NCBI GenBank assembly: GCA_002281555.1
Contig: NCGJ01000002.1
Span: forward strand, 248,001-312,000
DNA: 64,000 nucleotides
Direction: 5' to 3'
Source of the DNA: Hydrogenophilales bacterium 28-61-23
GTDB lineage: Bacteria; Pseudomonadota; Gammaproteobacteria; Burkholderiales; Thiobacillaceae
Part shown: piece after piece, positions 1 through 8,341 of the stretch
Layout of the letters: every line of letters begins with the position of its first letter
How positions within the stretch are numbered: position 1 is the first letter of the stretch
Made by a program: the position numbers and the translations under genes
Notes under the pieces: model-generated
Database searches by the model: none
The model's input: only the letters and a program-made list of their open reading frames with translations
What the model was told of the DNA's origin: nothing

Positions 1-512
1 TGTTGCCCGCGGCTGACATCGAGGGCGCCAGCGCGCGCTTGGAAGCCTTGATTCAGAATGTCGAACGGCTGAAGCCGGAATCCGACACCGAACCGCGCCG
101 CGCCGCCACGCGCGCTTCGGACACCGACAAGGTTGCATTGGGCACGGTCGATACGCTGGCGGAATTCTCCAGACAGGCCTGGAGCGAGTTCAAGGGCCTG
201 GTGCGCATCCGCCGGCTGGATCACCCGGAACTGCCGCTGCTGACGCCGTCGCAAAACTATTTCCTGCGCCAGAATCTGAAACTCCGGCTGCTCGCCGCGC
301 GGCTGGCGCTGCTGCAGCGCGACGAGACCGCTTTCCGCACCGATATCGCCACTGCGCGCGATTGGACCAACCGCTATTTCAATCGCCAGGACGAGGCCAG
401 CAAGGCGTTCGTGCTCAATCTTGAAGAGTTGCTGCGCGCGCCGGTGGCGCTCAAGGACGCGCAGATCTCGGCCAGCATGCAGGCGCTGCGCATGGCGCGC
501 GGAGCGCATTGA
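1..512 (+). CDS. hemX: HemX-like protein, C-terminal part (cut by window start)
   Basis: The frame is open from the first base and ends at 512, so only the last ~169 residues are visible. The visible part has helical, charged sequence followed by a block (AWSEFKGLVRIRRLDHPELP, then LLTPSQNYFLRQNLKLRLL) typical of the periplasmic portion of HemX, the protein annotated as uroporphyrinogen-III C-methyltransferase-like. HemX is an inner-membrane protein encoded after hemC/hemD; its biochemical role is not settled. The stop codon overlaps the next start (TGATG), and the next gene is hemY-like, matching the usual hemCDXY order. The N-terminal membrane anchor lies outside the window. Confidence 0.85.
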   Translation, partial: LPAADIEGASARLEALIQNVERLKPESDTEPRRAATRASDTDKVALGTVDTLAEFSRQAWSEFKGLVRIRRLDHPELPLLTPSQNYFLRQNLKLRLLAARLALLQRDETAFRTDIATARDWTNRYFNRQDEASKAFVLNLEELLRAPVALKDAQISASMQALRMARGAH

Positions 513-931
513 TGCGCGCCGCTTTGTGGGTGCTTGCACTGTTTGCGCTGGCCGTGGCGTTCACGCTGGCCGCGCGGCTCGACCAGGGTTACGTCATCAT
601 CGTTTATCCGCCCTGGCGGCTGGAACTTTCCTTCATGCTGGCCTTGCTGCTGCTGGCCGGTTTGTCGGTGCTGGCCTACCTCGTGCTGCGCTTGCTCGGC
701 ATCGCGTTGAACATTTCCGGCGATGTCCACGCCTGGCGCGAAAAGCGGCGCAAAGACAAGGCCGACCAGGCTCTGCTCGATGCGCTGCGCGCCTATCTGG
801 ACGGCGACCTGAAGCAGGCCGAAGACTTGGCCGACAAAGCGGGCGAGAGCACGTTGGCGCCGGATCTGATCGAGCGTTTGCGGCGGCCGGTTGCGGGCGT
901 CTCGACAACAAACCCGTCGAGTAGCCCGTAG
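512..931 (+). CDS. hemY: HemY-like protein, short form (N-terminal domain only)
   Basis: 139 residues starting at the ATG that overlaps the hemX stop. Two membrane segments are visible (about residues 2-22 and 38-63), separated by a short loop containing YPPWRLELS, then a basic segment (AWREKRRKDKADQALLDALRAYLDGD). This matches the HemY N-terminal domain and the beginning of its first TPR-like helices. HemY in proteobacteria is usually near 400 residues with a long TPR tail. Here the frame ends after IERLRRPVAGV with a low-complexity STTNPSSSP tail, and the opposite-strand gene ends only 20 bp further on, so the TPR region is absent and not hidden in another frame. It is either a naturally minimal HemY or a decayed copy. 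Confidence 0.75.
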   Translation: MRAALWVLALFALAVAFTLAARLDQGYVIIVYPPWRLELSFMLALLLLAGLSVLAYLVLRLLGIALNISGDVHAWREKRRKDKADQALLDALRAYLDGDLKQAEDLADKAGESTLAPDLIERLRRPVAGVSTTNPSSSP

Positions 932-951
932 ATACAAGGTTGCGGTTGGCT

Positions 952-1965
952 TCAGCCGCCGGTCTGGTAATCGAACGAGTCCGAAAAGAAGGCATCTTCC
1001 GGTAGGCCGCGCGCCTGAAATTCGCGCCGGGCGGCGGCGATCATCGGCGGCGCGCCGCAGGCGTAAACCTCATAGCCGTGCAGATCGGCGAAATCGGCCA
1101 GCACCGCCTGATGCACATAGCCGCTGCGGCCCGGCCAATTGTCTTCTACACGCGGTTCCGACAGCACCGGGATGAAGCTGAAGTTCTGGTGTTCCTGCTG
1201 CCACTGGCTCGGCACGCTGGCCTGATACAGGTCGGCCAGCGCCTTGGCGCCCCAATAGAGCACGAATTCGCGCTGTATCTCATGGTGGAAGGCGTGGTTC
1301 AACAGGCTCTTGATCGGCGCGAAGCCGGTGCCGCCGGCGACGAAGATCGCCGGTTTGTCCGACTCGCGCAGGAAGAAGCTGCCATAGGGGCCGGAGATGC
1401 GCATGATGTCCTTCGCCTTCATCGCGCCGAAGACGTGGTCGGTGAACTGGCCGCCGAGCACATGGCGAATGTGCAGTTCGAGCAAACCGTCGTCCTCGGG
1501 TGAATTGGCCAGAGAGAAGCTGCGCCGCTTGCCGTCCTTGAGCAGGAAGTCGATGTACTGGCCGGCGAGAAATTGCAGGCGTTCGTTGGACGGCAGTTTC
1601 AGCCAGACTGCCATCACGTCATCGGCCAGTTTTTCCATGCGCTCGACCCGGCAGGGTAGCGTCTTGATCGGAATGTCCTTCGCCGCGCCGACTTCCTTCA
1701 CTTCGATGCTCAGGTCGCTCTGCGCTTTCGCGCAGCAGAACAAGGCCAGGCCCTTTAGCTTGTCCTCATGCGTCAGCGCGCTGTCCTGATGCGCGCCGTA
1801 GTCCACCGAGCCGGCCAGCACCTTGCCCTTGCACGCGCCACAAGCGCCATTGCGGCAGCCGTAGGGCAGCGAAAAACCGGCATTCAGCGCTGCCGCCAGC
1901 AGGGTTTCATTGGGCTTGACGGTAAACTGGTGGCCGCTGGGTTGTATGGTGACCTGATGCGTCAT
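952..1965 (-). CDS. 2Fe-2S ferredoxin / FAD / NAD(P)H oxidoreductase (CDP-6-deoxyglucoseen reductase-like)
   Basis: 337 residues in three domains. The N-terminal plant-type [2Fe-2S] ferredoxin domain has cluster cysteines at C37, C42, C45 (GCRNGACGAC) and C77 or C78 (FCCAKA). A FAD-binding barrel follows with the R-S-F-S-L motif (KRRSFSLANS), then a nucleotide-binding domain with GGTGFAPIKS and a C-terminal YACGAPPM motif. This is the architecture of phenol hydroxylase P5 or AscD-type reductases that pass electrons from NAD(P)H to a partner oxygenase or reductase. No partner is adjacent, so the acceptor is unknown. The start is supported by AGAGGA upstream of the ATG. The divergent neighbour starts only 26 bp away. 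Confidence 0.9.
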   Translation of the reverse strand: MTHQVTIQPSGHQFTVKPNETLLAAALNAGFSLPYGCRNGACGACKGKVLAGSVDYGAHQDSALTHEDKLKGLALFCCAKAQSDLSIEVKEVGAAKDIPIKTLPCRVERMEKLADDVMAVWLKLPSNERLQFLAGQYIDFLLKDGKRRSFSLANSPEDDGLLELHIRHVLGGQFTDHVFGAMKAKDIMRISGPYGSFFLRESDKPAIFVAGGTGFAPIKSLLNHAFHHEIQREFVLYWGAKALADLYQASVPSQWQQEHQNFSFIPVLSEPRVEDNWPGRSGYVHQAVLADFADLHGYEVYACGAPPMIAAARREFQARGLPEDAFFSDSFDYQTGG

Positions 1966-1991
1966 GAATAAATCCTCTCGATGAAACTGTT

Positions 1992-2888
1992 ATGCGAATC
2001 CTGATTATTGGTTGCGGCGATGTCGGTCTGCGTTTGGCCCGCCTGTTACGCGGCCGCGCCACAATTTACGCGCTGAGCCATTCTCCGCAACGCTATGCCG
2101 AACTGCGCGCCGCGGGCGTCATCCCGATACCCGGCAACCTGGATGAGCGCGAAAGCCTGGCCCGGATCGCAGGTCTGGCCGATGCCGTGTTCCATTTCGC
2201 GCCGCCGCCCGGAGACGGGGAAACCGATCCGAGAACCCGGCGCCTGCTGGCGGCGCTGGCGCGGCGCGCGAGTCTATCACGTGGCTCGGAACTGAAAATC
2301 CACGCCATGACGAGGGAAAAAGCCCTGGTCTACATCAGCACCAGCGGGGTTTATGGCGACTGCGCCGGCGCCGTCGTCGCGGAAACCCGCCCGGCGCGTC
2401 CCAACAACACACGCGCCAAACGGCGCGCCGATGCCGAAGCGCAATTGCGCGCGCGCGGTCGCCGCGGCTGGCGCGTCGGCATCCTGCGCGCGCCCGGCAT
2501 CTACGCGCAGGACCGCATGCCGGCGGAACGGGTGCGCAAAAGCCTGCCGGCGATCGTCGCGGCCGATGACGTGCACACCAACCACATCCATGCGGAAGAT
2601 CTGGCCCGCTTGTCACTCGCCGTGTTTTTCCAGGGCCGGGCCAACCGGCTCTACAACGCGGTCGATGACAGCGGCCTGAAAATGGGCGACTGGTTCGATG
2701 TCGTCGCCGATCACCTCGGCCTGCCGCGCCCGCCACGCCTGCCGCGCGCCGCAGTCATCGCGGCCGTCACCCCCGCCATGCGCACCTTCCTGACCGAATC
2801 GCGCCGGTTGAGTAACCAGCGCGCCAAGGCGGAACTGCGCTTCCGGCTCAAATATCCGACCGTGCGGCAGGGTTTACTGCCTGTTTGA
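1992..2888 (+). CDS. NAD-dependent epimerase/dehydratase family (extended SDR, YeeZ-like)
   Basis: 298 residues. The N-terminus MRILIIGCGDVG carries the Rossmann glycine motif (G7, G9, G12). Other SDR features are the IPGNLDE segment after beta-3, the STSGVYGD motif with the catalytic-type Tyr, and the HTNHIHAEDLAR motif of the extended SDR family. Family members resembling E. coli YeeZ are annotated as putative sugar-nucleotide epimerases, but no substrate is established. The gene is divergent from the ferredoxin-type reductase (26 bp between starts). Its 3' end overlaps the convergent photolyase gene by 41 bp. Confidence 0.85.
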   Translation: MRILIIGCGDVGLRLARLLRGRATIYALSHSPQRYAELRAAGVIPIPGNLDERESLARIAGLADAVFHFAPPPGDGETDPRTRRLLAALARRASLSRGSELKIHAMTREKALVYISTSGVYGDCAGAVVAETRPARPNNTRAKRRADAEAQLRARGRRGWRVGILRAPGIYAQDRMPAERVRKSLPAIVAADDVHTNHIHAEDLARLSLAVFFQGRANRLYNAVDDSGLKMGDWFDVVADHLGLPRPPRLPRAAVIAAVTPAMRTFLTESRRLSNQRAKAELRFRLKYPTVRQGLLPV

Positions 2889-4263
2889 ACAGGTTGAGAG
2901 TGACCGCCCGCGCCCGGGCGTGATCGACGATGGGCGGCGGGTAATCAAGCGTGCTGGCGGTAAATTTCCACGGCGCGTGGATGAACTTGTCGGGCACTGC
3001 GGCCAGTTCCGGCAGATAGCGGCGGATGAATTTGCCTTCCGGATCGAAGTTTTCCGATTGCGTCACCGGGTTGAAGATGCGGAACCAGGGCTGCGCGTCG
3101 GTGCCGACGCCGGCGCTCCACTGCCAGCCGCCGATGTTGGCGGCCTGGTCGTAGTCGATCAGTTTTTCGGCGAAATAGCGTTCGCCCCGGCGCCAATCCA
3201 CATGCAAATCTTTGACCAGGAACGAAGCGACGATCATGCGCAGGCGGTTGTGCATGTAGCCGGTCCGGTTGAGCTGGCGCATGGCCGCATCGACGATGGG
3301 GTAGCCGGTGCGGGCTTCGCGCCAGGCTTCGAAATGCCCGGCCGGATTCGGCCAGGCCAGCGCGTCGAACTTGGCCTGGAAGGCGTGCGTGGCGGTGTGT
3401 GGATAACGCGCCAGCAGCATCTGGTAGAAGTCGCGCCAGATCAGTTCGGACAGCCAGGTTTCCGCGCCCGCGCCGCCATGCTGGTACGCGAAGCGGGCCA
3501 GTGCGCGGATGGATAGGGTGCCGAAGCGCAGATGTACCGAAAGGTAGGACGGGCCTTTGACGGCGGGAAAGTTGCGCGTGTCCTTGTAGTGCGAAATGCG
3601 TTGCTGGAAATCGGCGAACAGATTTTCCGCGCCAGCGGCGCTTGGGTTGATTTTCAGGTCGGCGAGATTGCTTGGGCGGAAGCCGAGATCGTTGAGTGTC
3701 GGCATCGAAACGCCTTCGCCGGTTGCCGGCGCCAGCCGGTCGAAATAGCGTTCAACCGGATAGGCCGCCAGATAAAAATCGTTCAACTTGCCCAGCCAGG
3801 CGCGCTTGTACGGCGTGAACACGTGATACGGCCCGCCGGCGGCGGTGAGGATTTCATCCCGCTCGAAAATGACGTGGTCTTTGATCAGGTTCAACGTGCG
3901 CCCGGCGGCCTCCAGTTCAGCCAATACCGCTGCATCGCGCTCAATGGCGAAGGGTTCGTAATCTCGTCCGGCATAAACCGTGTCGGCATCGATGCGGTTG
4001 GCGAATTCCGGGATCAGCTTGCGTGCGCTGCCCCGCAGCACATGCAGCGCGCCGCCGTGGGTTTCGAACTCCGCCTTCAGCGCCGCGACGCTGTGCCAGA
4101 TGAATTCGACGCGCCGGTCGGCCTTGTCCGGCAAGGTGTCGAGGATGTCGGTATCGAACACGAACACGGCATGCACCCGGCGCGCCGCCTTGAGGGCGTG
4201 GTAGAGGGCGGCGTTGTCGGCGCTGCGCAAATCGCGCCTGAACCAGATCAGAGCGGTATCCAT
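2848..4263 (-). CDS. phrB: Deoxyribodipyrimidine photolyase (class I)
   Basis: 471 residues, the normal size of class I CPD photolyases. The N-terminal Rossmann-like antenna domain begins with [17 protein letters not shown]. The C-terminal FAD-binding helical domain contains [39 protein letters not shown], the [10 protein letters not shown] segment, and [20 protein letters not shown], the flavin-pocket block with conserved tryptophans. The enzyme splits UV-induced cyclobutane pyrimidine dimers using blue light and FADH-. It is transcribed alone, divergently from yqgE, and its 3' end overlaps the convergent SDR gene by 41 bp. Confidence 0.95.
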   Translation of the reverse strand: MDTALIWFRRDLRSADNAALYHALKAARRVHAVFVFDTDILDTLPDKADRRVEFIWHSVAALKAEFETHGGALHVLRGSARKLIPEFANRIDADTVYAGRDYEPFAIERDAAVLAELEAAGRTLNLIKDHVIFERDEILTAAGGPYHVFTPYKRAWLGKLNDFYLAAYPVERYFDRLAPATGEGVSMPTLNDLGFRPSNLADLKINPSAAGAENLFADFQQRISHYKDTRNFPAVKGPSYLSVHLRFGTLSIRALARFAYQHGGAGAETWLSELIWRDFYQMLLARYPHTATHAFQAKFDALAWPNPAGHFEAWREARTGYPIVDAAMRQLNRTGYMHNRLRMIVASFLVKDLHVDWRRGERYFAEKLIDYDQAANIGGWQWSAGVGTDAQPWFRIFNPVTQSENFDPEGKFIRRYLPELAAVPDKFIHAPWKFTASTLDYPPPIVDHARARAVTLNLFKQAVNPAARSDI

Positions 4264-4272
4264 GCGGGCATA

Positions 4273-4299
4273 TTGAGGGCTGCCGGCCGGCGTTACAAT
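4273..4299 (+). promoter_or_regulatory. Candidate sigma-70 promoter for yqgE-ruvX-pyrRBC'
   Basis: TTGAGG (4273-4278) and TACAAT (4294-4299) are separated by 15 bp in the 62-bp gap between divergent phrB and yqgE. The -10 box is good but the spacer is shorter than the preferred 16-18 bp. It is the only promoter-like signal before this tightly packed operon. Confidence 0.35.
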
Positions 4300-4325
4300 C
4301 GGGCAAACCTTACCGAGCGCCCATC

Positions 4326-4886
4326 ATGGACAACGCCAACTTCACCGACCATTTCCTGATCGCCATGCCCAACATGCTCGATCCCAATTTTTCCGGCACG
4401 CTGACTTATATCTGCGATCACGGCGATCAGGGCGCGCTCGGCGTGGTGGTGAACAAGCCGATCGAACTCGATCTGGAATCGTTGTTCAGCCAGATCGGCC
4501 TCGATCTGTCCGAAGCGCCTTTGCGCGGCGACCCGGTTTATTACGGCGGCCCGGTGCAGGTGGAACGCGGTTTTGTGCTGCATCGCCCGGTCGGCAAGTG
4601 GGGTTCGACCTTGTCGGTCAACGACCGGGTCGGCCTGACCACTTCGAAGGACATTCTTGAAGCCACCGCGCGCCAGGAAGGCCCGGCCGAAATTCTGGTC
4701 ACGCTCGGATACGCCGGCTGGGGGCCGGGCCAACTGGAAGACGAGATCAAGCAGAACGCCTGGTTGACCGTGCCGGCCGACCCGGAAGTCATCTTCAGTC
4801 TGCCGGCGAAAGACCGCATTCCCGCGGCGATGAAGCTGCTCGGTATCGACATGGCGATGCTCTCGGAAGTGGCGGGCCACGCCTGA
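4326..4886 (+). CDS. yqgE: YqgE/AlgH family protein (UPF0301)
   Basis: 186 residues, the usual length for the family. Diagnostic features are [20 protein letters not shown] at the N-terminus, [10 protein letters not shown], the [15 protein letters not shown] block and [15 protein letters not shown] near the C-terminus. The molecular function of the family is unclear; in Pseudomonas it is called AlgH. It is first in the operon yqgE-ruvX-pyrR-pyrB-pyrC', an order conserved in many beta- and gammaproteobacteria. Its stop overlaps the ruvX start (TGATG). Confidence 0.93.
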   Translation: MDNANFTDHFLIAMPNMLDPNFSGTLTYICDHGDQGALGVVVNKPIELDLESLFSQIGLDLSEAPLRGDPVYYGGPVQVERGFVLHRPVGKWGSTLSVNDRVGLTTSKDILEATARQEGPAEILVTLGYAGWGPGQLEDEIKQNAWLTVPADPEVIFSLPAKDRIPAAMKLLGIDMAMLSEVAGHA

Positions 4887-5389
4887 TGCAAGTGGTTGGC
4901 AGCCCGGAGCGTGGCGGCGTGCTGGCCTTCGATTTCGGTTTGAAACGTATCGGCGTCGCGGTCGGCGACTGGGAAAACAGCCTGGCGCACCCGCTCGAAA
5001 CGATTTCCGGTGATGACAACGACGCGCGTTTCGGCCGTATCGCAGCGCTGATTCAGGAATGGCGGCCGGTGCAACTGGTTTGCGGACTGCCCTTCTCGAT
5101 GGACGGCACCGAACACGATCTCACCCGCCGAGCGCGCCGTTTTTCCAATCAGCTACAGGGTCGCTTCAAGCTGCCGGTGGCGTTGGTGGACGAGCGGCTG
5201 ACCTCGTTCGATGCCGATCTTCGTTTGCGCGAAGCCGGCGTCAATTGGGCAGCCCGCCATGGCAGCGCCCGCAAAGGACTCAACGACGCGGTCGCCGCGC
5301 AGCAAATTCTTCAGGATTTTTTCGATCATGCCCACGCCCATGTCTCCGCAACCGAACTTGCCAACTCACTTACCGGCACTCACGCCTGA
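4886..5389 (+). CDS. ruvX: Holliday junction resolvase-like RuvX/YqgF
   Basis: 167 residues with an RNase-H-like fold. The N-terminal block FDFGLKRIGVAVGD carries the first catalytic aspartate (D16). VCGLPFSMDGTEHDLT and VDERLTSFDAD carry the other conserved acidic positions. RuvX/YqgF has been linked both to Holliday-junction processing and to maturation of the 5' end of pre-16S rRNA; the sequence does not decide between these. The gene starts within the yqgE stop codon, and its end overlaps the beginning of pyrR. Confidence 0.93.
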   Translation: MQVVGSPERGGVLAFDFGLKRIGVAVGDWENSLAHPLETISGDDNDARFGRIAALIQEWRPVQLVCGLPFSMDGTEHDLTRRARRFSNQLQGRFKLPVALVDERLTSFDADLRLREAGVNWAARHGSARKGLNDAVAAQQILQDFFDHAHAHVSATELANSLTGTHA

Positions 5390-5891
5390 GCAACTGATCG
5401 ACCGTCTGGCCGAACAGATCAAGCCGCACATCGAGTCCAACCTGCACGCCGATTGCGCCTTGGTCGGCATCCACACCGGCGGCGTCTGGATCATGGACGC
5501 GCTGGCCGAGCGCTTCAGAGTCGTTGGCACTCCGGACATTCCGCGCGGCGTGCTCGATATCGCGTTTTACCGCGACGATTTCTCGCGCATCGGCCTGCAC
5601 CCGGAAACCAAGCCCTCGCATCTGCCGTTCGACGTCGAAGGCCGCCACATTCTGCTCATCGACGACGTGCTCTATACCGGGCGCACCATCCGCGCCGCGA
5701 TGAATCTGCTGTTCGATTACGGCCGTCCGGCCACGATCAAGCTGGCGGTGCTGGTCGACCGCGGCGGGCGCGAACTGCCGGTCTGCGCGGACTATGTCGG
5801 CCTCAAGCTCGAGCTGCCCGCCGACCAGCACATTTCCCTGGAAAAGAGCGAAGCCGAAGGACTCCACTTCATCATGAAAAGGAAGCCATGA
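5328..5891 (+). CDS. pyrR: PyrR: uracil phosphoribosyltransferase / pyrimidine regulator
   Basis: 187 residues from the ATG at 5328; an in-frame ATG at 5340 is the alternative start. 5328 is preferred because AGGA lies about 11 bp upstream. The PRPP-binding signature [19 protein letters not shown] (DD at residues 112-113) and the [13 protein letters not shown] segment identify a PyrR-type phosphoribosyltransferase. In Bacillus PyrR is an RNA-binding attenuation protein. I see no PyrR-type leader here, so it may act mainly as a uracil phosphoribosyltransferase. The start overlaps the end of ruvX by 62 bp, and the stop overlaps pyrB by ATGA. Confidence 0.9.
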   Translation: MPTPMSPQPNLPTHLPALTPEQLIDRLAEQIKPHIESNLHADCALVGIHTGGVWIMDALAERFRVVGTPDIPRGVLDIAFYRDDFSRIGLHPETKPSHLPFDVEGRHILLIDDVLYTGRTIRAAMNLLFDYGRPATIKLAVLVDRGGRELPVCADYVGLKLELPADQHISLEKSEAEGLHFIMKRKP

Positions 5892-6844
5892 GCGCCAACC
5901 TGCAACTGACCGACGATGGCCGCCTGCGCCATCTGCTGACGCTGGATGGGCTGCCCGCGCGCATCCTGACCCAGATACTCGATACCGCCGCGTCGTTCAT
6001 CACGGTGACCGATTCGGAGCGGGATGTGAAGAAAGTGCCGCTGCTGCGCGGCAAGGCCATCTTCAACATCTTCTTCGAGAACTCCACGCGCACCCGCACC
6101 ACGTTCGAGATCGCGGCCAAGCGCCTGTCCGCCGACGTGGTCAACCTGAACATCAACGCGTCCTCGCAGAGCAAGGGCGAAACCCTGCTCGATACCATCG
6201 CCAACCTGTCGGCGATGCAGGCCGACATGTTCATCGTGCGCCATGCCGCCGCCGGCGCCGGCCATCTGATTGCGCGCCATGTCGCGCCGCATATCCATAT
6301 CGTCAACGCCGGCGACGGCCGCTGTTCGCACCCGACCCAGGGCCTGCTCGACATGTTCACGCTGCGCCACTACAAGGGCCCGTTCCACAACCTGCGCGTC
6401 GCCATCGTCGGCGATGTGCTGCATTCGCGTGTCGCCCGTTCGCAGATTCATGCCCTGACCACGCTGGGTTGCCCGGAAGTGCGCGTGGTCGCGCCGAAGA
6501 CCCTGTTGCCGCGCGATGTCGAGAATCTCGGCGTACACGTGTTCCACAAGATGGCTGAAGGCATCAAGGATGTCGACGCGGTGCTGATGCTGCGCCTGCA
6601 GAACGAGCGCATGCGCGGCTCGCGTCTGCCCACCGCCGGCGAGTATTACAAACACTGGGGTCTGACGCCGGACAAACTCAAGCTGGCCAAGCCGGATGCC
6701 ATCGTCATGCATCCCGGCCCGATGAATCGCGGTGTCGAAATCGATTCGGCGGTGGCCGACGGCATGCAGTCGGTGATCCTGTCGCAGGTCACCTTCGGCA
6801 TCGCGGTGCGCATGGCGGTCATGAGCATACTGGCCGGGAACTGA
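5888..6844 (+). CDS. pyrB: Aspartate carbamoyltransferase catalytic subunit
   Basis: 318 residues from the ATG that overlaps the pyrR stop (ATGA). It condenses carbamoyl phosphate with L-aspartate, the committed step of pyrimidine synthesis. The carbamoyl-phosphate loop STRTR is at residues 66-70 ([13 protein letters not shown]). HPTQ follows at 148-151, then the SQSKGE loop and the C-terminal aspartate-binding stretch [11 protein letters not shown]. No pyrI regulatory subunit follows. Instead pyrC' follows after 11 bp, as in Pseudomonas-type (class A) ATCases, where PyrB needs the inactive dihydroorotase PyrC' for assembly. Confidence 0.97.
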   Translation: MSANLQLTDDGRLRHLLTLDGLPARILTQILDTAASFITVTDSERDVKKVPLLRGKAIFNIFFENSTRTRTTFEIAAKRLSADVVNLNINASSQSKGETLLDTIANLSAMQADMFIVRHAAAGAGHLIARHVAPHIHIVNAGDGRCSHPTQGLLDMFTLRHYKGPFHNLRVAIVGDVLHSRVARSQIHALTTLGCPEVRVVAPKTLLPRDVENLGVHVFHKMAEGIKDVDAVLMLRLQNERMRGSRLPTAGEYYKHWGLTPDKLKLAKPDAIVMHPGPMNRGVEIDSAVADGMQSVILSQVTFGIAVRMAVMSILAGN

Positions 6845-6855
6845 GGAATAGCGAG

Positions 6856-8211
6856 ATGAAGATTCATATCAAGAACGGCCGTGTCATCGATCCCGCTTCC
6901 GGCCTGGATGCCGTGCTGGACATCTACGTCGCCGCCAGCCACATCGTTGGTATCGGCGCGCCTGCCGCAGGGCCGTCCCAAGGCAGGCGTAGCGCCCCCT
7001 CGGGGGGCAGCGAAGCGTGGGGGCCGTCCATACCGGCCGATTTCCACGCCAATCAGACCATCGACGCCAGCGGCCTGATCGTCTGCCCGGGTCTGGTCGA
7101 TCTGTCGGTGCGTCTGCGCGAACCCGGCCTGGAATACATGGCGACGCTGGAAACCGAAATGCACGCGGCGGCGGTCGGCGGCATCACCTCGCTGGCCTGC
7201 CCGCCGGATACCGATCCGCCGCTGGACGAGCCCGGTCTGGTCGAAATGCTCAAGTTTCGCGCCAAGCACATGCCGGGCCCGCGCGTTTACCCGGTCGGCG
7301 CGCTGACGCGCAAGCTCAAGGGCGAAGGCATCACCGAAATGGCCGAACTCACCGAGGCCGGTTGTATCGCGTTCAGTCAGGCCGACGCGCCGTTGATCGA
7401 CACCCAGGTGTTGTTGCGCGCGATGGAATACGCCAAAACCTTCGAACTCTCGGTCTGGCTGCGCCCGCAAGATCCGCATCTGGCGCGCGAAGGCGTCGCG
7501 CACGATGGCGTCGTCGCGGCGCGGCTCGGCTTTCCGCCGATTCCGGTGCCGGCGGAAACCGTCGCGCTGTCGACCATTCTGCTGCTGGTGCGCGAAACCG
7601 GCGCGCGCGTGCATCTGGCCCGTCTGTCCAGCCGCGCCGGCATCGAGATGGTGCGCCACGCCAAGCAGGACGGCCTGCCGATCACCTGCGACGTGGGCAT
7701 CCACCACGTGCATCTGTCCGAAATGGATACCGCCGATTTCAACGCCCACTGCCATCTGATCCCGCCGCTGCGCAGCCAGCGCGACCGCGACGCGATCCGT
7801 CATGGCCTCGAAGATGGCACCATCGACGCGATCTGTTCCGATCACGCCCCGGTCGACGACGACGCCAAGGAACTGCCGTTTCAGGAAGCCGAACCTGGCG
7901 CGACCGGCGTCGAACTGTTGTTGCCGCTGACCCTGAAATGGGCGCGCGAAACCGGCCTGCCGCTGACCAAAGCGCTGGGCTACATCACGCAACACCCGGC
8001 CGCCATCCTCGGCGTCGATGCCGGCCGGATCGGCATCGGCCGGCCCGCCGACCTGTGCCTGTTCGACCCGGAAGCGACCTGGGTAGTGAACCGCGCCAAC
8101 CTCGCCAGCCTGGGCAAGAACAGCCCCTTCCTCGGCCTGGAAATGCAGGGCCGCGTGCAATACACGCTGATCGACGGGCATCTGGATTTCCGGCGCGGCA
8201 ATCATCATTAG
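6856..8211 (+). CDS. pyrC': Non-catalytic dihydroorotase homologue (PyrC', ATCase partner)
   Basis: 451 residues, amidohydrolase fold. In active dihydroorotases strand 1 ends in a metal-binding HxH. Here the matching segment GLVDLSVRLREPG has S84 and R86 in those positions. Later landmarks such as CDVGIHHVHLSE and CSDHAPVD remain. Loss of HxH together with the position right after pyrB is typical of the PyrC' proteins that form the dodecameric PyrB/PyrC' complex without DHOase activity. Residues ~36-59 (AAGPSQGRRSAPSGGSEAWG) are encoded by a GC-rich repeat inserted in frame. A GAGG-type ribosome binding site precedes the ATG. A catalytic pyrC must lie elsewhere. Confidence 0.9.
   Translation: MKIHIKNGRVIDPASGLDAVLDIYVAASHIVGIGAPAAGPSQGRRSAPSGGSEAWGPSIPADFHANQTIDASGLIVCPGLVDLSVRLREPGLEYMATLETEMHAAAVGGITSLACPPDTDPPLDEPGLVEMLKFRAKHMPGPRVYPVGALTRKLKGEGITEMAELTEAGCIAFSQADAPLIDTQVLLRAMEYAKTFELSVWLRPQDPHLAREGVAHDGVVAARLGFPPIPVPAETVALSTILLLVRETGARVHLARLSSRAGIEMVRHAKQDGLPITCDVGIHHVHLSEMDTADFNAHCHLIPPLRSQRDRDAIRHGLEDGTIDAICSDHAPVDDDAKELPFQEAEPGATGVELLLPLTLKWARETGLPLTKALGYITQHPAAILGVDAGRIGIGRPADLCLFDPEATWVVNRANLASLGKNSPFLGLEMQGRVQYTLIDGHLDFRRGNHH
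6963..7029. repeat. GC-rich palindromic repeat inserted in frame in pyrC'
   Basis: The segment contains a hairpin core GCCCCCTCGGGGGGC (6-bp stem, TCG loop, near 6996-7010) between two copies of GGCCGTCC (about 6971-6978 and 7022-7029). Similar GC-rich hairpin elements are common between genes in betaproteobacteria, from memory. Here it lies inside the coding sequence and adds about two dozen Gly/Ser/Arg/Pro-rich residues without breaking the frame. Confidence 0.6.
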
Positions 8212-8225
8212 TTTCATAGTTTCGT

Positions 8226-8308
8226 AGGATGGGTAGAGCGATAGCGAAACCCATCATTGCAACGTGGCGCGGTCGGATCGATGGGTTTCTCTATGCTCTA
8301 CCCATCCT
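8226..8308. repeat. Inverted-repeat element between pyrC' and the radical SAM gene
   Basis: Left arm 8226-8255 begins AGGATGGGTAGAGCGATAGC. Right arm 8280-8308 is its imperfect reverse complement and ends GCTCTACCCATCCT. The arms are about 29 bp and separated by 24 bp. It is a short non-coding mobile or REP-like element with no transposase. If transcribed it would fold into a long hairpin that could separate the pyrimidine operon from the next gene. Confidence 0.7.
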
Positions 8309-8341
8309 GCGCGGCTACTTATCTCACCGGGCTTGAACAGC

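Noticed and set aside
5200-5330. PyrR-type RNA attenuator before pyrR
   Set aside because: The region is ruvX coding sequence and no terminator/antiterminator pair is visible.
6646-8217. Long minus-strand open frame opposite pyrB/pyrC'
   Set aside because: It is the GC-driven mirror of two well-supported genes, has biased His/Gln/Arg composition and no recognisable domain.
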